A stretch of 64,000 nucleotides of DNA from Panagrolaimus kolymaensis (Eukaryota; Nematoda; Chromadorea; Rhabditida; Panagrolaimidae), in assembly GCA_028622995.1 (NCBI GenBank), contig JAJQJQ010000020.1, positions 1,364,001-1,428,000 on the forward strand, in the 5' to 3' direction. Below the pieces are notes generated by a model. That model saw nothing but the letters and a program-made list of their open reading frames with translations, did not search any database and had not been told where the DNA came from. This document shows, piece after piece, positions 34,530-45,700 of this stretch (position 1 is its first letter; the number at the start of each line of letters is the position of its first letter). The translations under genes and the position numbers were made by a program.

Positions 34530-35446
34530 TTAATCAGTACCAAAATATCTCATAGTAAAATAATATGGAACATCATCATTTATTTCTGATGTAATCACTG
34601 TAACTAATGGAAATGCTTTATGAACTCGACGAATACCTATAATTGTCTCAAATTCTGTAATTTAATAATTAAATTAATAATTTACCATAAAAAGTGCTAA
34701 ACATTGATAGCAAATAAATATTTTCTTCATGAACCCTTTTCTTTAAAAGTTCTCGAATTGCTTGAATATATGCAGTACCAGTGTGAAGCAAAGGATATAA
34801 AAGTAAAACCTTTCGATTTCGAATATCGGGCATTAGTCGAGAATATAAAATTTTATTATCTTCATTAATCAAAATTTTACCAATTCTTATCGAACTAAAA
34901 CTTTTTTTATATAAATCTTTAGTTAAAAGTAATGATGCAAGTTTACCGACAGCATTGCCTCACAGCAAATTCCATAGCTTCGCCGCTTCGTGATAATGCA
35001 ATAGCACAATTACCGCGAGCAAATTTAATTCCATCAAATTTTACATTATCTGGAGTTATAATAGGATGGTCTTCAGTTGGTAAATGATTTAAACCTTCTT
35101 CAACAACCAATCGAATAAGTCGATCAGCACTAAAGATAAAATCAGAATTTCCTGTGCTTCTAAAAAATTAAAGTTGAATAAACATTTTTTTTCTCTCGCA
35201 AAAATCAAAACAACAAACAAAAAGCACTTACTGATCTCGAAGAATGGTATGAAGTTCTCTCAAGGAATCAGTTTGTTCTAACAAAATAACCCGCTCAAAA
35301 TCAGATAATGATTCAACGCTACTTTCAACAGAGCCACCACGTTCCGATGGAGATTCCCGCGGGCTTTCATGATGACTGATAGATTCGGAAAGTTCAGGAG
35401 TTTCACGAGAAAATTTTGATAGTCTTCGACCAGAAAATTCCATCAT
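34530..35446 (-). CDS. UPRT-family protein (uracil phosphoribosyltransferase homologue)
   Basis: Four exons read downward: 35232..35446, 34947..35159, 34686..34894 and 34530..34654, giving 253 aa. An Arg/Ser/Glu-rich N-terminus is followed by DSLRELHTILRDQ, DFIFSADRLIRLVVEEGLNH, KFARGNCAIALSRSGEAMEF, CCRSIRIGKIL, DIRNRKVLLLYPLLHTGTAY and the terminal MRYFGTD. These line up along their whole length with animal UPRT, including the end YFGTD. In bacteria and yeast the enzyme converts uracil and PRPP to UMP. Animal UPRT proteins diverge in uracil-binding residues, and the PRPP-loop segment here reads LLYPLLHTGTA, so enzymatic activity is uncertain. The last exon lies 46 bp beyond the duplicated segment hosting the Helitron, so the 3' UTR probably runs into it. 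Confidence 0.93.
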
Positions 35447-35964
35447 TAGATGAAACAAAAGAAAAATTATGTATGTAATATCCAAAGCAATTTATATGCT
35501 TTATTTTTATAGCAAAAATATATATATTAACTAAATTAGCACCGCAACAATGCTCTCTTATTTTCTCAAAATACAATTTTGTTACAACTCTTCTTTGAAA
35601 AATAAAAAAAATAGCAGACGACGAAGACCAAAAACAAAAAATATATATGGAAAAAAAGAGAAAACGATTTTACATATAAAAAAAGAGGCGAGGAAAAGCA
35701 ATGTTATTTTTTTTTTGACGACGATGAAATAAAAATAAAATAGAGAGCTCCGCCCAACATTACATCAGCAGAAAGTTGCACGCAAGAAAAGAAAAGGAAA
35801 ACCAAAAAATGCGGGGTTCCCTTTTTTGAAAAGCTTTCCATGTTTTTTTTTTCTCAATTGGCCTTGTTAAAAGGCTTTCCGGTACTATAGTTGTCGTCTA
35901 TATTTTATATTTGGGTTAAAATAAATAAATAAAGGAGATAACAAAAAAACCCTTTTTTTCATTA
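35447..35964. promoter_or_regulatory. Divergent promoter between UPRT and GPCR genes
   Basis: About 520 bp separate the divergent ATGs at 35446 (minus) and 35965 (plus). AT-rich with poly-A and poly-T tracts; no specific factor site recognised. A shared regulatory region is likely from the spacing alone. Confidence 0.5.
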
Positions 35965-38900
35965 ATGGATACAACAGCGTCAGTGTCTGCAGCGGCTGGT
36001 GGTTATGAAGAAGTTGATGATCTCGATGCTTACATTCAAGGTCTCTCTGATCCTGAATATGTTGATTTTATTGCAGATTTTCTTAAACCCACTCCATTGG
36101 AAATGTGTTTTGTAGTAATATTTTTAATTTTAATGGTTGTTGGAGTTATTGGTAATTGTTTAGTTGTATATGTGGTAATCACAAATAGGCATATGGTAAG
36201 TCAATTTTCGTATCCCTAATTTTTTTTGTTATTACTAAAATAAATTGAACTTTTTGGATTCTTTCTTTTCCTGATAAAATAAAAGAAGTTGTTTTTCGTT
36301 GTTCATCCTCATTTCTTTTTCTTTTCAAAGTCATAAACGGCCACAATTAAACTTTTTTTACTCTTCTTTTTCATGCCATCTTTTTTTTTTAAATTGCGTG
36401 ACCAAATGTGCCTCTTTTTTCAGTGGAGTTCAATGAATATTTTTCTTACCAACTTAGCTTTATCCGATTTATTGGTATTGGTTCTATGTCTACCACCCAC
36501 AGTAATCAATGATATTACAAAAAGTTTTTGGTTTAGTGCAACATTTTGTAAAGCCATCGTTTTTTGTCAGGTTTGTTTTTAAAAGAAAATTTTATTCGTA
36601 AAAAACTTGCGAGATTTAACTTGAAATTTTAATGTTGATTCCCACGATAAAAGATTTAAGTCATCTTTTAATCTTTGCTTTAGGGAAAAATTAGTTATTC
36701 TAAAAAAAATTATTGGTTGGGTTTTGTGAAAAGACGCAAAAGATAATGTTGACCGTAACTTTAAAGAGGAATAAAAATTTTGATGGGTGGGTTTTTATTT
36801 AGTTTGGTGAGGACGACTATGAAATAATTATTTTTTCCTTTGTGCGTTGCTTAATTCGACGGTCTAGCTAACGTTTTTAAAGCTCAAAATTCGCTAATTA
36901 CTAAAAATAGCAAACTTCCCTTACGAGATACAAAGAACCTAATTTTTTTTAAAACTAAACGCTGATATTATTAGTTATTAATAATAATTTACAGAATACG
37001 AGTGTATATGTATCTATATTAACTTTAATATGTGTAAGCTTTGAACGATGGAGAGCTGTATGTTCACCATTAGCGATAGCTCGATGGCGTACATTTCATG
37101 TTGTAATTCTTGTATGGACAATATCAAGTTTCCTTTCTATTCCTGAACCAATTACATTAACAATAAAACCTCATGATTATTTAAGAAAAAATTTATCCAT
37201 TGTTTGGGGTACTCGATGTCAAGAATCATGGTCGGATGATTTTCAACAAAAATATCAACTTATTCAAACTTTAGTTTTATTTATTTTGCCTTTACTTTTA
37301 ATATCTGGTTTATGCATTCATATGACTGTAATATTACAAAGGAAAGCCTTACAGGTTTGTAGATTTTACGAGTTAATTTGGTTTCAAGAAAAAAACTTTT
37401 AAAGTTGAATTTAAATTTATAAAATATCAGACAGAGATGCGCAAAAATGAAGTAAAGTCTTTTTGATTAGATAATTTTATTTTCAAAAACGTTTACAGAG
37501 TTTTTGAGAAAAACTTTGTTAATATTTCAAAAATTTGATTATATTAACAGAAACAAGGAAGGAGCGAAGCCAAAAATAAATTCCAGATTTTTCAACTTTT
37601 AAATTAACGATAAAAATAAGCGTTGTATTATTTTATTTTGGTTTTAATTGATGACTAAGTGAAAGTTTAAAAAAAAAAGTTAAGTCTATAGGGAAATAAA
37701 AGAAGGAAGTAAACAAGCTGTCGACAAATTTCAGCCACCATAATAAAAAGGTTAGCGTGACTCATTAAATCGTCGCCATCTAAGTTTTTATTTTTGGAAA
37801 AATAAAATAATTTCACACTTTTTAAATTTTACAAGGTTTGATTCAAAAAATGAGCTGGTATCGTTTTTCCTGAAATAATAAAACTTTCCACTGCTTTTCT
37901 TTTTCTAAACCAAATTGTTAAATTGCAAGTTTATTTTTGGCATTTTAAAAATAAATTTAGAAGATTTTAATGTTTATTAGCTTTTTTTATTTGTTTATTT
38001 ACTTTTTCAAAAAAAAAAAAGATTAAACAAAATTACAAGCACGTCATGCGGTGAAATAAATGCGTAGTTTTGCACTTCATACTCATGAAACTACATATAA
38101 CTTTCTGTTTTGGGTGGATTAAACCACTTTTTTTCTTTAGGGAATTTTAGCAAAAAAAATCAGCGAGGCGTATTAATTTCTAAAAAAAAGTTCAAAAGTT
38201 TTTAACTTAAAAGCTTTTTTTATTGTCGTCACTTTTTTTTTCTCTTCATGTGTTAAAAATAGTTTAAACTTTGCATAACTACTGATTTACGCATTTCTTA
38301 CTTCTTTTTTTTGTAGCTTATTAAAGCTTGAAAACGTCTATAATTGACTTTTTCTTCTTCTTTGATTTGCTTAATTATGTCTTTATAAAAAGAACAACTG
38401 CGTGTAAAATAGAGTTTAAATTCAAATGTCGTGGTTGCTATAATAAAATCTAAATTCTTGCATAAGCATATTTTTTTGCAAAGAAAAATAACTATAAATC
38501 TTTTAACAACTTTTATCACTTTTTTGTTTATATTTTTCTGAATACTAAAGTTTAGTAAGGTAAAGGAGTCCTCAAATGAAAAATTTTTAATACAAAATTT
38601 TCTTTGAGATAAGTTCCAAATTCATAACGAGATAATTATTTAATTGGCGCTTTAAATCCTGATTTTTTTTTCTTTAGATTTTTGTTCTAATATTTTTGGC
38701 TGAAAATAAAAAAACGAAACTTTCATTTTCTTGTTTTCATTGACCAATGACCATGAAAAAATTGTGATGATTATTGTCGCCTTAAATTTTTCGTCTCCTC
38801 ACTTTTTTATGGATACTTTAGCGGCGGTTCTTTTTTTTTTTAATTCATAAAACGTCATTTACACCCTTATATGTTTTAGAGCCCATTTTTCTAGTTAACT

Positions 38901-41900
38901 ACCCAAAAAAGCTTTGACATTAAAAAAATAAGGGCCACCTCGGCGCTGATGAGAATGTTTCTGGGAAAGAAAGAGGGTTATTTATTTGGGACATTCATGT
39001 TTACCATTGTTGGTTGCGAATTTAGTAAAATAAATTTTACTAATTTTAGTTTTAATGAATAAAATATTTAAGAATTAATTTTATGCACTTTTAAATTCGT
39101 AAAAGCTTTTTCCGCAGTGTAATCAATGCTAAAAAAATACTACAATAAAAAAAACGTAAATTGTAAATCATTCTTGGGAGGTTTTAAAATGAGCCACTTT
39201 TTTACTTCTTGAATTTTAATTAAAATAAATTTACAAAAAGGTATTCAAAAGTAACAACAAATGATTTAAAAATCTAAAAGTCTAAAGTAAAAACAATCCC
39301 ATGAGAAAGTTTAAAACTGAAAAAAAAATTTTTTTTTGGCATCTTTTCAATTTTTTACTTTTTTTCAAGCAATAAAAATTACGCGTAATGACTTATAAAA
39401 AATTTATAAAATTCTTTTTAAATTATGCGTAATTTTTTTCTCTCCTCTATAGGAATAAATAATTCAAAAACATTTATTTATTTATTTATTTATTTATTTA
39501 TTATCTTTTATCTGTCTCGAAGGACGAAAGATTCTAACAAACGACACCACGAATCAGACAAAGCAATGACATTGAGACGTTGGAAATTTTTTTCTTGAGT
39601 ATGTTTCATAATGTCATCAATCCAGCGAGTTGGAGGACGTCCAAGAGGTCTCTTGCCAGCAGGTTTCCATTCAGTCAGTAAACGATTCCATCGATTGTCA
39701 GGAAGCAGCAGGAGTTTACGAAGATAATTCCATTTTCTTTTTCTTGCTTGATGAACGAAATCTTTGAGACCAGTTCTTTCACGAAGCCATTCACGAGGAT
39801 GTTGATCGATTAATTTCACGTTTAGCATTCTTCTTTCCATTCTTCGTTGAGCTACAGCAAGACGATCTTCTTCAGATTTGGTCAAAGCCCAGGTTTCACA
39901 TCCATACAATATGGCAGGAAGCACACATTGATGAAGATATTTTCTTTTCAAGTTCATTGGGACTCTTCTTGACATCAGCAAATTCTTCGCTTTGTAGAAA
40001 GAGCTCCATCCGGCAGATATTCTTCGAGAGATTTCTTTGTTGAATCGTTTTGGTTTTGAAGGCCAATAGATCAGTTGACCGAGATATATAAATTCATTTA
40101 CCAATTCAACTTGTAGATCATCAAGAAGTAAAGTTCCATCAGGAGTATTCGCATTAGTCATCCACTTTGTTTTATCGACGTTGATTTCGAGTCCAACAGT
40201 AGCAGAAGTTCCAGCGACTTGGTTGAGCAAACATTGGAGACCTTCCAATGAATGAGAGCATAGCATGATGTCATCAGCAAAAGTGAGATATCCTAGTTTT
40301 TTTCCATTGATGTTGATTCCAGCATTCCAGTTGACAAGATCAAGAGCAGTTTGAAGGGTAAGAGCAAAGAGGATAGGCGAGAGCGTATCTCCTTGTCTTA
40401 CACCTTTTTGGACATTGATGTTGATAGATGAAGAGCCAATATTTATACTTGATGTACCACCAGCATAGATCATTTTGATGATTTCAATTGTACCAGGATC
40501 AATACCAAATTTTTGAAGAGCATTCCATAGAGCAGAAAGTTCAATGGAGTCAAATGCTTTTTTGAAGTCAATAAAAACAACAAAAAGAGGCAAATTGAAC
40601 TCACGACACTTTTCAAATAGTTGATTTGCGGTATGTATATGATCAATAGTTGAGTAACATCTTCGGAATCCAGCTTGTTGAGGAGGAAGAGCACCAGAAG
40701 TTTCAGCAGCATCCATTACACGTTGAGTGAGTACTCGAGTCATCAGCTTATACAAGACAGGAAGTAGTGAAATAGGACGATAGTTTTCAATATTGTTTCT
40801 ATTTCCTTTCTTGGGAAGTAAGATGGTTTTCGAATGAAGTAGTTCAGGAGGCAGATTGTTTCCGAGTAGTAATCCATTTAGAGCATCAGCAAGTCTTATA
40901 GCAAAACTTGAAATTGTTGTTTTGACAGCTTTTGATGGAATATTGTCGGCGCCAGGAGCAGTGTTAGCCTTCATTCGACGAGCAGCAGAGATAAGTTCAT
41001 CAGGAGTAATTTCCGCAATTGAAACTTCTGGATCACGAACATGAACATAGTTCCCATCTCGAGATACATAGAGTTTTTCATAGAATTGAACGATGACATC
41101 CATGAGTTCAGCAACAGTTTCAGTGACAGTACCATCCGATCGAGTCAGTTGGACCATTTGATTCCGTCTTTGGATCATTTCAGAGCGACCACGTTTCAGT
41201 CGGTTGTCTTGGATAGCCCGTTCCATCACGTTTATATAATGACTAATGAGATCATTTTTAACGGATTTACGGACCAGTTTACAAAGTTCAGAATATTCTA
41301 CAAGAGCATGACGAGCATCAGTCAAACCATGTTTCATTTCACGACGTTGTTCCATAAGATCAAGAGTTGTTTGTGAGAGTCTAGAAAATAAAACAGGTTG
41401 ATAAGAGCTTACTTTTGAACTTGTTATGAGAGCAGATTTGATTTGTTCTAGTTCAACTTTAGGATTTGTAGCAGTTGGAAGTGTTTTCAGTTGTTCATTC
41501 ATAGAGAAGATGAGCAGCGATTTATCATAATCAGGAGTGACAAAGTTACATGGTTGAGAACGAGCATATTTCTTTATTGGAATGTTTATCTCAAAAACAT
41601 TATGTTCACAAACAAATATTTTTCTTCTTCTTTCAGATTGGGGAAAGACAACTTCGAAATCGTAAAAAAGCAATAAAAATGTTGATTATGGTTGTATTAA
41701 TTTTTGCAATAAGTTATTTACCGGTACATTTGCATAATATTGCAACGTAAGTTTTTTTAAATTTTAAATAATATCTTTATTTTCTTTTCCAAGAAATAGT
41801 TTTAAAAAATAATGATAATAATTCAAATGAAGCACTGGAGTAGGGTTGGTGATGATGTTGCGACCGGTCGCGACCGGTCGATGAGGTTGCTGCGACTGGT

Positions 41901-42792
41901 CGCGAGTCGCGACCAAAGTTGCGACCGCTACAAAACCTTACAAACTCTTACAAAAGTTTAACAAAGTATTACAAAGTCTTACAAAGTTTTGTAAGACTTT
42001 GTAAGGTTTTGTAGCGGTCGATCGACTGGTCGCGACTGGTCGGTCGCGACCGGTCGCGGCCATAAAATTTTCCAAAATCGGTCGCGACACCAACCCTACA
42101 CTGGAGAGATTAAATTTTTTGTTGTTTAAAGAAAAAATGGAGAACCACGGGGAAGAAAAAAAAATGTTTAAAGTTTTTAAAATAAAAAACGCAAATAATA
42201 TTAAAAACCCGTTAGAAAAATAATAAGAAAAAAATCAGACACATTCATAATAATAAGAGATACTAATAACTAAATAATACATAAATAATATTTTTTCAGA
42301 TCATTTAACTACTCACCACCCGTTTCTGAAACAAATTTAACTATAATAGCTTTAAGAAAATTTATTCCAAGATTTATGAGTTATTCGGCAAGCAGTTTAA
42401 ACCCGATATTATATAATTTTATGAGTGGTAAGTAACTTTTTTTTCTCTCTCGCTAAGATCAAATAAAAAAATATTTTAAAACAATAATAACTATCTACAG
42501 TAATTTTTTGGAGAGATAAAAAAATAATAAGAAGAAACTAAACTAGAGTGGAGTAAAATAAATAAAAAATAAGTTTTTAGAAAAATTTCGAAAAGAATTT
42601 CGACGCGCATGTTGTTGTGGTTCAACATCAGCTAAACGTCGTCGAAGGCATTTATGGATGGAGCAACAACAAAATGCCTCATCTTTTCAACAACATAATG
42701 GTGGTTCATCTAAAGGGCGATATATTCAACAACAACACCCATTAAGAAATAATTCATTTAGTGGCGGAATAGCTCTTTCACAACAATTTTAA
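35965..42792 (+). CDS. Rhodopsin-family neuropeptide GPCR (orexin/allatotropin receptor-like)
   Basis: Six exons: 35965..36195, 36424..36570, 36995..37354, 41637..41746, 42300..42427 and 42581..42792, giving 395 aa. The acidic N-terminus (EEVDDLDAYIQGLSDPEYVD) has no signal peptide. TM1 carries GVIGNCLVVYVV. TM2 has LTNLALSDLLVLVLCLPPTV, and the TM3 Cys is in FCKAIVFCQ. The DRY position reads FERW (Glu-Arg-Trp). TM4 is followed by IPEPITL, and the ECL2 Cys is in WGTRCQESW. RNRKKAIKMLIMVVLIFAIS covers IC3/TM6 with an altered CWxP region (ISYLPVH). TM7 has the motif NPILYNFMSG, followed by a CCC palmitoylation-type cluster and a Gln/Arg-rich tail. The TM2-TM3 segment resembles orexin/allatotropin-type peptide receptors. 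The ligand is unknown. Intron 3 is 4.28 kb and contains an antisense retrotransposon; intron 4 carries a hAT-like MITE. The stop codon overlaps that of the convergent nuclear receptor gene. Confidence 0.93.
37355..39466. other. Left part of GPCR intron 3
   Basis: Long AT-rich intron sequence with many poly-A and poly-T tracts. No coding frame with family resemblance and no obvious repeat structure seen before the (ATTT)n tail of the retrotransposon at about 39470. Confidence 0.5.
39467..41600 (-). mobile_element. 5'-truncated RTE-like non-LTR retrotransposon, antisense in a GPCR intron
   Basis: The minus-strand frame ending at 39508 encodes a linker and a reverse transcriptase: TILLPKKGNRNNIENYRPIS, AGFRRCYSTIDHI, FVVFIDFKKAFDS, GVRQGDTLSPILF and the catalytic YLTFADDIML. 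The C-terminal region has CETWALTKSEEDRLAVAQRR and RPLGRPPTRWIDDI, typical of RTE-type elements. The 3' end is a tandem (AAAT)n tail on the minus strand (39471..39501), also an RTE trait. The apurinic endonuclease domain is missing, so the copy is 5'-truncated. The open frame runs on to 41673, over the antisense of GPCR exon 4, but that extension must be chance; the true 5' junction lies before 41637 and I place it only roughly. The RT frame is open throughout, so the copy is young. Confidence 0.9.
41841..42098. mobile_element. hAT-type MITE with 8-bp target duplication in GPCR intron 4
   Basis: It is a 258-bp element with terminal inverted repeats TAGGGTTGGTG ... CACCAACCCTA. Its ends fit the hAT consensus YARNG. 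The flanking 8 bp CACTGGAG is present on both sides (41833..41840 and 42099..42106), the size made by hAT transposases. The interior is nearly one large palindrome: GCGACCGGTCGCGACC-type blocks near both ends and CTACAAAACCTTACAAA against its complement in the middle. Confidence 0.9.
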
Positions 42793-45700
42793 CATGATGA
42801 ATTAGTAGGCGACAATTTAATATTGTCTCGAACGCATAAATTCAATGGTTGTTCATCATCATCTATTTCAATTTTAATATTGTCATCATCTGTATTGACG
42901 ACAACTTCACCTTTAATATTTCCATTTTGAAAATCCATGGGTGTTGCAGCAGCACCATTTTCACTATTGGGTTCATTTTTACACGATGTCTTGGATGCTG
43001 CTACATTTGCAGGTGGACGTGAAAGCAAAGAAGCTACTGCAGGATGACGATCACGAACTGAAAGTCTAGTCGCCCCTTCTATTCCTGTTCCAGATGCTGT
43101 TGTTATAGTGGATGATGATGAAGCTGACAAATCTTCCGAGCGTAGCGGAGTTGTTGTCGTCGATTCAAGAGCTTTTCGAAGCGTTGGCATTGCTGAAAAA
43201 TATAAAAAGAATAAATAATTTTATGAATGGAATAAATTTTGTTTATGAATAATTAACATTCTTTCAATGAGCAAATAAAAAAAATATTTGTCATTAAAAT
43301 GGGTTAAACTTAAATTTGTGTTTATTTTTTTCTAATAAAATTAAAAAATTAAAATTCCTAGAAAAATGTTTTTCTCAGAAGCTAGAAGCAGTAAATACAT
43401 GATTTTGTTATAAAAATTCTATGTCCTTTTGCGATCTATTTTTTAGTCACTAAAGATCACTACAATTATATTTCTATTTGATTATTGACAGAATTAGGTT
43501 ATCACATGGGATATCTACGTTTTGCCATATGGCTCTCTTTTTTTATATCTCATTGGCGGCGGTCATCGCGATTCGCGAAGAAACCTTGATTTGGCCCGCA
43601 TTATATAAATCTCTTTTTCCAAACAAAAAAATGGAGGGAGTACGCAAATTCTCTTGCATGGGTCACTCGGTCATCTAAAAAAGAAGATAAGCCTATCCGT
43701 CCTCTGATTACAAAGTACGCGTCTTCTTTATGCATATTTTAACTTTCTTTTGGTAAGAAAAGATTTTCAAAAAAAGAAAGAAAAACTTACCATCATGATT
43801 AGTTGAATAATTACAAACAGGAACGACACCAACTTCTTTCTTTGGGCAGATAGTAGTAGCAGCTAAATTAGCTATGGAAGCCATATTTGCTGCTGATGTC
43901 ATTGGCATGGGTGTCATCGTCGTTATTGGTGGCGAAGGTAAATGTCCAATGAAAGAGCTAGCTTTCAATCGAATTTCATGAAGTTCATTAATTCGTTTTA
44001 AATCAGTTAAAAGTGAAAAGAGTGATTGAATTTTAATTGTTAAATCAATGGCATTTGAATTGAAAAAAGTTTTTTGTAATACAATCCAAATTTTATCTTG
44101 CAAAATTTTAATTAAAGTTGTTTGAGAAGATTCAAAATTTGCAGCAGTATTGGATCCACCAAAATTTTGTTCGGGTTGTGATTGAGTGATTACTAAAGCC
44201 GTAAACAAAGCCATTTGTTTTTCATCCAAATTTAAAGAACGAAGACGATGAATAAAATCATTAATTATTTCTGAATTTATTTTTCCATTATTATTGTTAT
44301 TGGTATTGTAATTAAATGAATCTTGAATGATATTATTATGATATCTTTGAGTCGTGGAGAAAATATAATCATTTTCTTTAACTTTTAACGATGCAAGGCG
44401 AAGAAGTAAAACTTGAAACACAGAATTTTTAAGCAGTTTCACTTTATCTTCTTTAAATAAATATTGAAAGCCTCGAATGGATTCCGAAAAAGTAACCACT
44501 GAACGCAACATGGATAAATATGCATTCGATTTCACTGGGCATCCGACATTTGAAGGATTTGATGATGATGAAAATGGATCAAAATTATTTGTGTTAGCTG
44601 CTGTGCCATTGATTACAGCAGAAAAAGTTTTTAAAAGTTGTTGAAATTGATCATTCACATTATTTGAATTTAAATTATATAAACCATTAAAAGATATTAA
44701 TAAATGCCCATGATTTATTTCTTTTTTTAATGAATCACCAAATTCTTGAAATCCCCATTCGAGTGTTGAAACGATAGATTGATCATCTTCAAGTTCAACC
44801 GCCATTGAATCCATTAATGATCGAATTGATGCTCGTTGCATCTCTTCAAACATTTTCACTTTTTCACGTTTTGGAACTCTTCCAAATCTTACAGCTGAAA
44901 TTTTGTTTATTTTAAAAAGTGATTTTAAAATTGGGTTTTTTTGGTTAAAAAAAATCTACTTTATCTTTAATAGTTATTTGATTTCTCTGTTTGTTAACTC
45001 GTTTAGTCAAATCCTTATTTTTATATTTTTCCAATTTCATGAAACTTTTATATCTATAGCTTTACTCTTCTTCAATTTTATCCACAAAAATAAAACATAA
45101 TAATTTGACGTACGTAATTCATTCTTTTCCTTTTGTGTTTTTCTTTCCATTCTTTTTTTTTTTTTTTTGATCAAATGGCCCCCAAAAAAAGAATTGAGCG
45201 CAAATTTAGGACAAAAAAGTTTTTTTTTTCAAAAATAAAAAATAAATGGAGGAAAAGAAAGCGCGGGCTCTCGGCATTGTCCTTGGACGCCTTCATCAAC
45301 TATTTCGCGGTCCGGTTTCGCGCTCATTTCATTTCAACGTAGCACTACTTTCCCTTTTTTTACTTATCCATTTTCTTTTTTTTTTTTGAAAAAAATTTCA
45401 TTCTTCACGATTTGATCGGTTCTTGAAGGAAGAAGGAAGGAGAGTGAATGGAAGTTGTGTTGGTTGCTGGCCGCTAGGTTACAAGGTCACCGAAAAGGGA
45501 CGTTCGAGCGCGCAAAAATAAATTTGGCTTGGCTGCTGCCAGTTTTTTGAATTTTTCAAACGTGTGTTTGGTGTATATGTGATTTTTGAAAGAATGTGTG
45601 ATGATAGAAATGAAAAAAAGAAATAGAAAAGCCAAAATAACCACCATGTTTGCGTAAGAGAGGGAGAGACAGAGAGCAAAGGTGTTTTTATGGAAAATAG

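Noticed and set aside
34215..34589. Plus-strand 124-codon open frame across the Helitron border
   Set aside because: It spans the insertion junction and the duplicated non-coding flank; no family resemblance.
41600..41673. N-terminal extension of the reverse transcriptase frame
   Set aside because: It is antisense to the acceptor and coding part of GPCR exon 4, so it cannot belong to the inserted element.
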